DNA of 64,000 nt from contig CALUMG010000001.1 in NCBI GenBank assembly GCA_944321705.1, positions 62,001-126,000 on the forward strand, given 5' to 3'. Of this stretch, positions 54,356 to 64,000 are shown piece after piece. The position numbers and the translations under genes are program-made. The notes below the pieces were generated by a model. It was not told where the DNA came from. It ran no database searches and was given only the letters and a program-made list of their open reading frames with translations. Each line of letters starts with the position of its first letter. Position 1 is the first letter of the stretch. The DNA is from an uncultured Muribaculaceae bacterium (GTDB lineage Bacteria > Bacteroidota > Bacteroidia > Bacteroidales > Muribaculaceae).

Positions 54356-55684
54356 ATGAAAACAATTCAAGTTAACAACCGTAACGTGCTCGGAACTGTA
54401 ACCGAGGCCGACATCAACGGCTTGCAAGCCAATGCAGCCGACGCAATGGACAAGCTCCACAATGGAACAGGAGCCGGAAATGACTTTTTGGGATGGTTGC
54501 ACTTGCCAAGCGAAACCCCCGAAAGCCTCTTGAATGACATTGAAGCAACTGCCAAGTGCTTTAACGACTGCGAGTATGTCGTAGCCGTGGGAATCGGTGG
54601 CAGTTATCTTGGCGCAAAGGCCGTAATTGAGGCTTTGAGCGACTCGTTTGCCGCTTACAAACCTGCAAAAGGCCCTCGCGTGCTGTTTGCAGGACAAAAT
54701 ATCGGAGAAGACTACCTCCACGAACTTAAAGGCTTGCTCGCCGGCAAGAAATTCGGTATAATCGTCATTTCAAAGTCGGGAACAACCACCGAGCCGGCCA
54801 TCGCTTTCCGCATGCTCAAGGAAATGCTTGAAGCTCAGGAAGGCAAGCAATTTGCTGCCGGACACATCGTTGCAATCACCGATGCCAAGAAGGGCGCTTT
54901 GCGCAAACTTGCCACCGAGGAAGGCTACAAGACATTTGTCATTGCCGACAACGTGGGCGGTCGTTTCTCTGTGCTCACTCCGGTTGGCTTGTTGCCTATC
55001 GCCGTTGCCGGATATGACATCCATGCGTTGATTGCAGGTGCAAAAGCAATGGAAGAAGCAACTGCAAAGGCCGGAAGCATTGCCGAAACTTATGCAATGA
55101 CTCGAAATGCCCTTTACAACGCCGGCAAGAAGATTGAAATCCTCGTTAACTTCAACCCGAAATTGCACTACTTCGGTGAATGGTGGAAGCAACTTTACGG
55201 TGAAAGCGAAGGCAAGGAAGGCAAGGGCATTTTCCCTGCTGCCGTAGACAACACTACCGACCTTCACTCAATGGGTCAATGGATTCAAGAGGGAGAGCGC
55301 ATAATTTTTGAAACCGTGTTGTCGGTTGAAGAACAAGAACACGAAGAAGTAATTCCGAGCGACGAGGCAAACCTCGACGGGCTTAACTACATCGCCGGAA
55401 AGCGCGTGGACGAAGTCAACAAGATGGCCGAACTCGGCACTTGCATCGCTCATGTCGATGGAAATGTGCCAAACATAAAGGTTACGATTCCTAAGTTGAC
55501 CGAGCAATACCTTGGCGAACTCATATATTTCTTTGAAAAGGCTTGTGGCATCAGCGGTTACATCCTTGGCGTGAATCCGTTCAACCAACCGGGTGTGGAA
55601 GCCTATAAGAAGAACATGTTCGCCCTGCTTAACAAGCCCGGTTACGAAGCCGAAAGCGCTGCAATACAAGCTAAATTGAAATAA
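54356..55684 (+). CDS. pgi: Glucose-6-phosphate isomerase
   Basis: Glycolytic isomerase of the short form, 442 residues from the ATG at 54356 ([20 protein letters not shown]). An upstream in-frame start overlaps gpsA and is not likely. Family motifs: [16 protein letters not shown] near 78, [16 protein letters not shown] near 140, and the catalytic Glu/His region with [20 protein letters not shown]. Ends with a clear terminator at 55773. Confidence 0.96.
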   Translation: MKTIQVNNRNVLGTVTEADINGLQANAADAMDKLHNGTGAGNDFLGWLHLPSETPESLLNDIEATAKCFNDCEYVVAVGIGGSYLGAKAVIEALSDSFAAYKPAKGPRVLFAGQNIGEDYLHELKGLLAGKKFGIIVISKSGTTTEPAIAFRMLKEMLEAQEGKQFAAGHIVAITDAKKGALRKLATEEGYKTFVIADNVGGRFSVLTPVGLLPIAVAGYDIHALIAGAKAMEEATAKAGSIAETYAMTRNALYNAGKKIEILVNFNPKLHYFGEWWKQLYGESEGKEGKGIFPAAVDNTTDLHSMGQWIQEGERIIFETVLSVEEQEHEEVIPSDEANLDGLNYIAGKRVDEVNKMAELGTCIAHVDGNVPNIKVTIPKLTEQYLGELIYFFEKACGISGYILGVNPFNQPGVEAYKKNMFALLNKPGYEAESAAIQAKLK

Positions 55685-55772
55685 GCATCTGCCATAACTT
55701 GTATTGGGTTTGCCGCTTTTCGATTTCTTTGCGGCCTGACCCCTCTGCTCGTGTCACGGCATTTTATGAGAT

Positions 55773-55811
55773 AGTCGCTTCTGCATGCCCATGCTGCATG
55801 TGGAAGCGACT
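55773..55811 (+). terminator. Terminator of lysS-gpsA-pgi
   Basis: Stem AGTCGCTTC / GAAGCGACT with a loop that itself pairs (GCATG/CATGC), then TTTATTTTTTC. The 170 bases after it hold nothing I recognise. Confidence 0.85.
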
Positions 55812-55979
55812 TTATTTTTTCTTTATAGCATGTGCCATGAATCGATTAGCCTTTATGTGTTGTTATTGTTCGCGATGAGGAATGCGGAGTTGTTGTTTCA
55901 ACGATAAAAGTGCAACAGGGGAAGACTGCTTTGGAGTCGGACATTTGGAGGATATGTTTAATGTTATCCGAGTTTAATT

Positions 55980-56004
55980 GCTTTTAAGTCAGCGATTTAA
56001 AAGC
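55980..56004 (-). terminator. Possible stop signal for leftward transcripts from the invertible promoter
   Basis: GCTTTTAA / TTAAAAGC, 8-base arms with a 9-base loop. In the present orientation the promoter at 56074 fires leftwards into this stem, which might limit antisense transcription into pgi. There is no clear U-tract. A 13-codon frame starting MSAKKNVVK runs from 56030 into it. Confidence 0.3.
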
Positions 56005-56036
56005 TTCACTACGTTCTTTTTTGCAGACATGAAAAA

Positions 56037-56066
56037 TGCCGTTACTTCGTTGGTAACGGCAAAATA
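56037..56066 (-). repeat. Recombination site copy 2 (left inverted repeat)
   Basis: 30 bases identical, in reverse complement, to 57236-57265. The core is TGCCGTTAC, spacer TTCGTTG, GTAACGGCA at 56037-56061. Orientation is opposite to copies 1 and 3, so recombination with either of them inverts the DNA between. Confidence 0.9.
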
Positions 56067-56073
56067 CTCGCTG

Positions 56074-56105
56074 CAAATATATGTGTTTTTTTTCAAACCA
56101 ACAAA
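56074..56105 (-). promoter_or_regulatory. Invertible promoter
   Basis: Minus-strand TTTG (56102-56105), exactly 20 bases, TATATTTG (56074-56081). The start site would fall at about 56069, at the edge of recombination site 2, so transcription leaves the segment through the repeat. It is the best consensus promoter in the region. Confidence 0.8.
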
Positions 56106-56169
56106 ATAATGTGTTTTTTTTGAAAAAAACTCGAAAAAAAGTGATGAATAAAACCAAAAAAATGTTTTA

Positions 56170-57144
56170 ATGAATCCAAAAACAGTATTTGAATTGCTTC
56201 ATTCCGTAATTGAGGAACTAAAAGCAAACGCTCAATGGGGTACTGCCCATGTCTATCAGAGCACTTATAATATCCTATCTTTATATAGAGGAAACACGGA
56301 TTTAAAATTTAGGGAAATGACTCCTACTCTAATCAAGGATTTTGAGATTTTTCTACGACACAGGAAATGCACTTGGAACACGGTATCCACTTATATGAAA
56401 GTGCTGAAAGCAATCTACAATCGAGCCGTGGATTATGGGTTGGCTCCATTCGTGCCACGGTTGTTCGGACATGTGCACACACATGTCGACAGCCGACGCA
56501 AAAGAGCCCTCGAAGCAGGAGAAATGGGCGACTTGTTGTTTTCCGACAAGAACAATCTGGATGTCAATAAGATACTGCCCGACAAACTGGTCTATGTGCG
56601 TGCCGTTTTCTCTCTTATGTTCATGTTGCGTGGCATGGCTTTTGTCGACATTGCCTTCTTGCGTAAAACCGACATTCAAGGTAATCTGTTGATATACAGG
56701 CGAAGGAAAACGAGAAAATTGATAACTGTGCGCTTGACCAAAGATGCACGGGACATCATTTCGCAAGTAATGGACAAGTATCCCGAATCGCCCTATTTAT
56801 TTCCTTTCATAACCAGTCCCGAAGGGTCGGAAGAGGCTTACCGCGAGTATCAGTTGGCTCTTCGCAGCTTCAACCATCGGCTAAAAGCCTTGTCGGACAT
56901 GTTTGCCGGAAAAATCCACTTGAGTTCCTACACGGCTCGCCACACATGGGCCACAATGGCTTATTATTGTGAAATTCACCAAGGTATAATATCGGAAGCG
57001 ATGGGACACTCGTCGATAACCGTAACAGAAACCTATTTGAAACCGTTTAAGGAAGAGCGAATAGACCGTGCCAACCGCAAGGTGATTTCTTATGTCAAGA
57101 AGAAAGCCCATGCAGTGACACATGGAGCCGAGTCTGACTCATGA
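56170..57144 (+). CDS. Tyrosine recombinase (invertase type)
   Basis: 324 residues. N-terminal SAM-like core-binding domain (about 10-100) and catalytic domain (about 115-310) with Arg154 (MLRGMAF), Lys180 (RRRKTRKL), Arg257 (SYTARHTWAT), His280 (MGHSSI) and the nucleophile Tyr289 (TETYLKPF). The first His of the usual HxxR is replaced by the Ser-Tyr-x-x pattern common in Bacteroidales invertases. Being flanked by inverted copies of an arm-spacer-arm site, it most likely inverts its own locus and perhaps acts on copy 1 at 47394. Its own promoter is not obvious. Confidence 0.92.
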   Translation: MNPKTVFELLHSVIEELKANAQWGTAHVYQSTYNILSLYRGNTDLKFREMTPTLIKDFEIFLRHRKCTWNTVSTYMKVLKAIYNRAVDYGLAPFVPRLFGHVHTHVDSRRKRALEAGEMGDLLFSDKNNLDVNKILPDKLVYVRAVFSLMFMLRGMAFVDIAFLRKTDIQGNLLIYRRRKTRKLITVRLTKDARDIISQVMDKYPESPYLFPFITSPEGSEEAYREYQLALRSFNHRLKALSDMFAGKIHLSSYTARHTWATMAYYCEIHQGIISEAMGHSSITVTETYLKPFKEERIDRANRKVISYVKKKAHAVTHGAESDS

Positions 57145-57235
57145 CGTATTTGCAAATTTTTCCAATTTATCAAAGGCAAATGGGCATTTTTGCTCGTTTG
57201 TCTTTTGTTTTGCGCTGATAATCAAGTTGATATGT

Positions 57236-57265
57236 TATTTTGCCGTTACCAACGAAGTAACGGCA
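57236..57265 (+). repeat. Recombination site copy 3 (right inverted repeat, before gene 2)
   Basis: 30 bases, perfect inverse of 56037-56066; core at 57241-57265. It lies 75 bases before the start codon of collagen-like gene 2, in the same relation as copy 1 to gene 1. Confidence 0.9.
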
Positions 57266-57280
57266 GAAAAACAAGGCTAA

Positions 57281-60241
<2,961 letters not shown>

Positions 60242-60245
60242 ATTA

Positions 60246-60446
60246 GCGCAATGCATTAAACTCGATAATCAAGGATAAAAAGCAAGTAATAGGTTGATAC
60301 GTGATTAAGATTGTCTAATAGAAGTCCTTGATGAATATGATGGAGGGGGAGCCGTTGAGGCTGTCCCTCCATTTTTTTATTATCCGCGAGCAAGTGCAGT
60401 GGAATTGTTTTCGCCCACTTTTGTAGAGACGCGATTCATCGCGTCT
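60246..60446 (+). repeat. 3' duplicated block, copy B
   Basis: Nearly identical to 50213-50412, including the terminator and the left half of the MITE-like element; similarity ends inside the element's centre. Confidence 0.9.
60340..60372 (+). terminator. Terminator of collagen-like gene 2
   Basis: Same stem-loop as at 50307-50339, followed by seven T. Confidence 0.9.
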
Positions 60447-60534
60447 GAAGGAGCTAACCAAGGGGAGGATGACCTGTTTCGAATGATAGATGAGTCGGAT
60501 GTTGTTTTTTAGACGCGATGAATCGCGTCTCTAC
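60423..60534. repeat. Nested-palindrome MITE-like element, copy 3
   Basis: Left half 60423-60446 and inverted right half 60511-60534 with a 64-base centre, longer than in copies 1 and 2 and of different sequence. Remaining sequence up to 60650 shows nothing recognisable. Confidence 0.8.
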
Positions 60535-60650
60535 AATGGTCATTCGAGATTATTCATGATAAGCATTTCCATGTTTCGATAATCGGTAACAGATATAGGT
60601 GTGCCGGAATTGTTGCTAAATGGCATGAAAACATGGTTGTTTGTAGGAAA

Positions 60651-60682
60651 TTTGTAAATTCATGGAGCAATGTCTATATTTG
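60651..60682 (+). promoter_or_regulatory. Promoter of the Nudix gene
   Basis: TTTG (60651-60654), 20 bases, TATATTTG (60675-60682); 22 bases upstream of the ATG at 60705. Confidence 0.8.
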
Positions 60683-60704
60683 TGTCTATATAACAATAAG
60701 TAAA

Positions 60705-61469
60705 ATGCCTGAAGAAAAAAATTATTGTTACAAGTATCCCCGGGCAGCATTGACCACCGATTGCGTGGTGTTTACGGTTGAAGAAAAGGACAGGAGAGAC
60801 CATGAAGGAAAACGCATGTCGCTGAACGTGCTGCTTGTGAAAAGGAAAAATCCTCCGTTTGAAGGCCAATGGGCCTTTCCGGGCGGATTCATGAGAATGA
60901 ACGAGACGGTGGAGGGATGCGCAATAAGGGAGCTTAAGGAAGAAACCAACATTTCGATAGAGGAATGGCAATTGCGACAATTGGGAGTATTCAGCGAGCC
61001 GGACCGGGATCCACGCGAGCGCGTGGTGACCATTGCCTTTTACGCGCTCATGAAGATGGTCGACGACGAGAGCGGCGTGGCCTTGAAGGCTCTTGGCGGT
61101 GACGATGCCGCCGAGGCACGTTTCTTCGACATATCGGAAGTGAAGGAAATGCACCTTGCGTTTGACCATGACAAGATTTTCGAGAAGGCGTTGTCGACGT
61201 TGCGTGAGCGCATTCATTTCGAGCCTGTGGGATTTATGCTGCTAAAGGACAAGTTCACCTTGTCGCAGTTGCAAGACATATACGAGATAATACTCGAGGC
61301 GGGTCTGGACAAGCGCAATTTCATACGCAAGATGCAAAGCCTTAAAATCATCAACCCACTCGAAGAAAAATTGAAAGGAACCGACTATAAAGCTCCGCGC
61401 CTGTATGAGTTCAACAAGAAGGAATATGACAACAAGCTCAATGAGATAATCCACAGTGTAAAATTGTGA
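60705..61469 (+). CDS. Nudix hydrolase-like protein with C-terminal winged helix (NrtR/AraR type)
   Basis: 254 residues from the ATG at 60705; the longer frame to 60633 covers the promoter. N-terminal Nudix domain with an almost complete Nudix box, GGFMRMNETVEGCAIRELKEET (Asn replaces the last Gly), and a C-terminal winged-helix region (about 170-254, FTLSQLQDIYEIILEAGLDK). This layout matches Nudix-derived transcription factors such as NrtR and Bacteroides AraR. The box residues are kept, so hydrolase activity is possible. Target genes cannot be told from the context. Confidence 0.85.
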   Translation: MPEEKNYCYKYPRAALTTDCVVFTVEEKDRRDHEGKRMSLNVLLVKRKNPPFEGQWAFPGGFMRMNETVEGCAIRELKEETNISIEEWQLRQLGVFSEPDRDPRERVVTIAFYALMKMVDDESGVALKALGGDDAAEARFFDISEVKEMHLAFDHDKIFEKALSTLRERIHFEPVGFMLLKDKFTLSQLQDIYEIILEAGLDKRNFIRKMQSLKIINPLEEKLKGTDYKAPRLYEFNKKEYDNKLNEIIHSVKL

Positions 61470-61646
61470 ACAGGTGGGTTGGCAGCTCTTTTCGGAACAT
61501 TTTTACCGACAAAATTTGGAAATGCACCGCATTTGGGATATTTTAGTAGCGTATTCTTGAACAAGGCCGTGCGGGCGAGTCGCTGCATGATACCAATTTG
61601 AGAAAAAATAACATTCAATAATTATTAACAATTACGAAACAAAGTC

Positions 61647-62189
61647 ATGAAAGAATTAAAAGGAACAAAAACCGAAGCCAATTTGTGGACAGCGTTCGCA
61701 GGCGAGTCTCAAGCACGCAACAAGTACACTTACTATGCGTCAAAGGCGAAGAAAGACGGATATGTACAAATAGCTGCGATATTTGAGGAAACTGCCGCCA
61801 ATGAAAAAGAACATGCGAAATTGTGGTTCAAGCTGCTCAAGGGCGGTGAAATACCTTCTACTGCCGAGAACTTGCTCGATGCCGCCGAAGGTGAGAACTA
61901 TGAATGGACCGACATGTATGCAAAGATGGCCGAAGAGGCTCGTGAAGAAGGTTTCAATGAGATTGCAGCGGCATTTGAGGGCGTGGCAAAGATTGAAAAA
62001 GAGCATGAGGAACGTTATCGCAAGTTGCTCAAGAATGTGGAGACAGGAACAGTGTTCTCAAAGGATGGCGACACAATCTGGCAATGCTCCAACTGTGGCC
62101 ACATCGTGATAGGCAAGAAAGCTCCGATGATGTGCCCGGTGTGCAAGCATCCGCAAGCATATTTCCAAATCAAGGCCGAGAATTATTAA
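61647..62189 (+). CDS. Rubrerythrin
   Basis: 180-residue di-iron peroxidase of anaerobes. The ferritin-like part (about 1-140) shows two ExxH iron motifs ([12 protein letters not shown] and [10 protein letters not shown]), and the C-terminal rubredoxin-like domain has CSNCGH and CPVCKH. It removes hydrogen peroxide using reduced rubredoxin or NADH-linked electrons. No PerR/OxyR box was recognised upstream. A terminator stem (62217-62256) follows. Confidence 0.95.
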   Translation: MKELKGTKTEANLWTAFAGESQARNKYTYYASKAKKDGYVQIAAIFEETAANEKEHAKLWFKLLKGGEIPSTAENLLDAAEGENYEWTDMYAKMAEEAREEGFNEIAAAFEGVAKIEKEHEERYRKLLKNVETGTVFSKDGDTIWQCSNCGHIVIGKKAPMMCPVCKHPQAYFQIKAENY

Positions 62190-62216
62190 TCAGGGCTTGA
62201 CCGACGACAGTAAAAC

Positions 62217-62256
62217 GAAAGGGTGTGCCGCAATTGCGGTGCATCCTTTCGCATGT
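62217..62256 (+). repeat. 40-base direct repeat, left copy (rubrerythrin terminator stem)
   Basis: GAAAGGGTGTGCCGC / GCGGTGCATCCTTTC form a stem with loop AATT (three G-T pairs). An exact copy is at 63961-64000, at the window edge. The two copies frame the HTH-protease/PIN gene pair. Confidence 0.85.
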
Positions 62257-62285
62257 TTATGAAATTATATTTATCCTTTTAATTT

Positions 62286-62324
62286 GGTTTGCAAATAGGA
62301 GAAAAATAAGTAAATTTGCAAACC
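62286..62324 (+). promoter_or_regulatory. Promoter with overlapping operator of the HTH-protease/PIN module
   Basis: TTTG (62288-62291), 19 bases, TAAATTTG (62311-62318). A perfect 11-base inverted repeat, GGTTTGCAAAT (62286-62296) and ATTTGCAAACC (62314-62324), covers both promoter elements, and each arm contains the palindrome TTTGCAAA. This is the expected layout for autorepression by the HTH protein. Confidence 0.75.
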
Positions 62325-62347
62325 AGGTGCGTGTGATAAAATAGATT

Positions 62348-63394
62348 ATGGAAAATATTTTTGGAAAAAGACTTGCCAATGCGCGTAAGATTAAGTGCTT
62401 GTCGCAGAGAGAACTTTGTGATAAAATAGGAGGAATTGTGTCAAGCAATGCCATAGCCAAGTATGAAACAGGGAAGATGTTGCCTTCCAGCACAGTCCTT
62501 ATAGCTTTGTCAAAGGCTTTAAATATGGAACTTGATTATTTCTTCCGTCCATTCACGTTTCAGATAGATTCCAATAAATTTGAATTTCGCAAGAAATCTT
62601 CACTTGGGAAAAAACAAGAAAATGCCTTAAAAGAGACAATAATTGCGCAAATAGAGAAATATCTGGAGATTGAGTCTATCACCAATGACGGGAAGAGGTT
62701 TGACATAGATTTCAAGGATACAGTAGTTGCGACAGCAAATGATGCGAGAGCACTTGGCAACAGATTGAGGCAAGAGTTGAATTTAGGTACAGATGGTATT
62801 CTCAGTCCTATCGATGTATTGGAAAACAGGGGGGTGAAAATCATAGAGATTGATACAAGCAACAAATTTGACGGAAGCTGCATTTGTGACAATGAGATAC
62901 CTGTTATTGTTTTAAATAAAAATTCAGAATCGGAGCGTAAGCGTCTTACTCTTTTTCATGAACTTGCTCATTTGCTTCTTTCTTTCGAAAAAGGAGCAGA
63001 TGTGGAAAAGCTTTGCAGCATCTTTGCCAATGAAGTCCTGTTGCCATCGGCAGTGCTCAAACAAATAGTAGGAGAAAAAAGGAAAAACATATCATTAGTG
63101 GAACTAAAGGATATCCAACGTTTGTATGGAATTTCGGTAGAAGCCATTATGATAAAAGCACTTCAATTGAGCATCATCAATGAAACTCAATATCGAAATT
63201 TTTACATTTCTCTTAATAAATCGGACAGACTAAAAAAAATGGTTAGGGAGTCGATATATATTAAAGAGCATACAACAAGATTTGAACGTATTGTGTATAA
63301 AGCTCTTTCGGATGAACTCATAAGTGTTTCCAAAGCTGCTAACTTGTTGAATGAATCGGTAGACGTTGTATTAGAGCATCTTAATGTGGCATGA
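62348..63394 (+). CDS. HTH/ImmA-IrrE family protein (Xre domain plus zinc metalloprotease)
   Basis: 348 residues. Xre-type helix-turn-helix at about 5-65 (RLANARKIKCLSQRELC... and NAIAKYETGKMLPSS), followed by an ImmA/IrrE-type metallopeptidase domain with HELAH at 204-208, then a C-terminal helical region. Such proteins regulate mobile elements or serve as antitoxins (Xre-COG2856 type). It overlaps the PIN gene by four bases (ATGA), so the pair is translationally coupled. Codon use looks more AT-rich than in neighbours. Confidence 0.88.
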   Translation: MENIFGKRLANARKIKCLSQRELCDKIGGIVSSNAIAKYETGKMLPSSTVLIALSKALNMELDYFFRPFTFQIDSNKFEFRKKSSLGKKQENALKETIIAQIEKYLEIESITNDGKRFDIDFKDTVVATANDARALGNRLRQELNLGTDGILSPIDVLENRGVKIIEIDTSNKFDGSCICDNEIPVIVLNKNSESERKRLTLFHELAHLLLSFEKGADVEKLCSIFANEVLLPSAVLKQIVGEKRKNISLVELKDIQRLYGISVEAIMIKALQLSIINETQYRNFYISLNKSDRLKKMVRESIYIKEHTTRFERIVYKALSDELISVSKAANLLNESVDVVLEHLNVA

Positions 63395-63927
63395 TGGATA
63401 TTGTAGTAAATGATACCAACATTCTGATAGATATGCATACGGCAGGGTTGTTGGATTACATACGCATGTCAAAAGTGAAGTTTCACACCGTTGATCTTGT
63501 AGTTGACGAGTTGCGACGTTCTTCCTATAAACGACCATTGATAGAAGAACTGATAAATGAGGGTATGCTTTATGTATCGAAAGCATCTTCTGAGGAAATG
63601 GCGGAAATATTGGAGTTGTATTCGGTGTATTCGAATAACACAAACTTGTCTTTTGTTGATTGTTCGGTCATGCTATATGCAAAGAAAAATCGTTATAGAC
63701 TATTGACGAGTGACAAGAAATTAAGGAATCATGCGATAGATGAGGGCGTTATTGTGTCTGGACTTCTATGGGTGGTAGACTTGTTTGTGGATGAGGGACT
63801 TGTTACTCCGGTTGACATGATAGAAAGATTGAATAATCTGTTTAGGGCAAATAATAGATTGCCAAAGAAACTCATTGAAGATAAGATAAAACGATTGCAA
63901 GGTATGATTGATGATGCAAAAAAGTAA
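63391..63927 (+). CDS. PIN-domain protein, putative toxin of the module
   Basis: 178 residues. PIN-like fold with the early acidic motif VVNDTNILIDM, a second acidic segment (VVDELRRSS), and the later LSFVDCSVMLYAKKNRYRLLTSDKKLRNHA, giving the Asp set expected for metal-dependent RNA cleavage. C-terminal basic helix (KKLIEDKIKRLQGMIDD). Coupled to the HTH-protease gene in a toxin-antitoxin-like layout. Whether it is an active nuclease cannot be read from sequence. Confidence 0.8.
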   Translation: MMDIVVNDTNILIDMHTAGLLDYIRMSKVKFHTVDLVVDELRRSSYKRPLIEELINEGMLYVSKASSEEMAEILELYSVYSNNTNLSFVDCSVMLYAKKNRYRLLTSDKKLRNHAIDEGVIVSGLLWVVDLFVDEGLVTPVDMIERLNNLFRANNRLPKKLIEDKIKRLQGMIDDAKK

Positions 63928-63960
63928 ATGAAGTTTTTGTAATCACGGGTAATGATATGA

Positions 63961-64000
63961 GAAAGGGTGTGCCGCAATTGCGGTGCATCCTTTCGCATGT
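63961..64000 (+). repeat. 40-base direct repeat, right copy
   Basis: Exact copy of 62217-62256, running to the window edge, so the repeat may be longer. It follows the PIN gene by 33 bases and can serve as its terminator. Confidence 0.85.

Larger units (their letters stand above)
56037..57265. mobile_element. Invertible DNA segment carrying its own recombinase and an outward promoter
   Basis: 1,229 bases bounded by perfect 30-base inverted repeats (56037-56066 and 57236-57265). Inside are a single tyrosine recombinase gene and, just inside the left repeat, a promoter directed outward to the left. The right end has no outward promoter. In this orientation gene 57341 has no visible promoter; inversion would bring the promoter to the right end, about 105 bases before its start codon. 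Inversion is inferred from this architecture, which resembles known Bacteroidales phase-variation switches. Confidence 0.75.

Noticed and set aside
56170..57144. Integrase of a conjugative transposon or prophage
   Set aside because: No other mobile-element genes lie nearby, and the gene is bounded by inverted rather than direct copies of its likely site, which points to an invertase.

Overview
The window reads as chromosomal DNA from a gut-type member of the Bacteroidales (Bacteroidota). The evidence is the Bacteroidota promoter pattern (TTTG or TTG, 19-20 bases, TAnnTTTG) upstream of many genes, type IX secretion-style C-terminal domains, a SusC/RagA-like outer membrane barrel protein, lipoproteins with an acidic surface-export signal, and a local gene order typical of the order (DUF177-rpmF-fabH-era-der). 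Family or genus cannot be fixed from the sequence alone. No rRNA, tRNA, CRISPR array or transposase was recognised.

Layout. 1-7.8 kb (minus strand): der (cut by the window edge), era, fabH, rpmF, DUF177, rnhB, a polyprenyl synthetase, an orphan sensor kinase and a HAD phosphatase. 8-17.5 kb: a GH3-like protein, alkaline phosphatase, a candidate small RNA, a lipoprotein, a secreted C10 protease and proBA. 17.5-26.4 kb: an AlkD-like repair protein, then a rightward housekeeping run (SpmAB-like protein, ybeY, mnmG, apt, uvrC, dtd, a MazG-like protein, deoC). Two parS-like palindromes lie at 12.2 and 22.3 kb. 26.4-38 kb: a CAP-domain protein, secreted endonuclease I, an SGNH/MBOAT O-acetylation pair, purN, an ABC exporter and a TonB-dependent receptor-like protein. 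37.9-47 kb: a probable 6S RNA, an ammonium transporter, a LysM glucosaminidase, cdd, a NamZ-like muramidase with a symporter and a WYL regulator, and dnaX.

The most interesting part is 47-60.5 kb. Two paralogous collagen-like surface lipoproteins (47495-50203 and 57341-60241) share nearly identical 5' leaders, N-termini and 3' flanks but have diverged C-terminal regions. Between them lie lysS, gpsA, pgi and a small tyrosine recombinase gene. The recombinase gene sits in a 1.23-kb segment bounded by perfect 30-base inverted repeats. Each repeat has the arm-spacer-arm form of a tyrosine-recombinase crossover site. Just inside the left repeat is a well-formed promoter firing outward. In the orientation shown it points away from the second lipoprotein gene; inversion would place it directly upstream of that gene. 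A third copy of the site lies in front of the first lipoprotein gene, in the orientation that would let an 8.6-kb inversion connect that gene to the same promoter. I infer a self-encoded phase-variation switch for collagen-like surface proteins.

60.5-64 kb: a Nudix regulator, rubrerythrin, and a two-gene HTH-metalloprotease/PIN module. The module is flanked by 40-base direct repeats of a terminator hairpin and carries an 11-base inverted repeat over its promoter. It looks like an acquired toxin-antitoxin-type unit. Three copies of a nested-palindrome, MITE-like repeat are found at 50.4, 51.3 and 60.4 kb.
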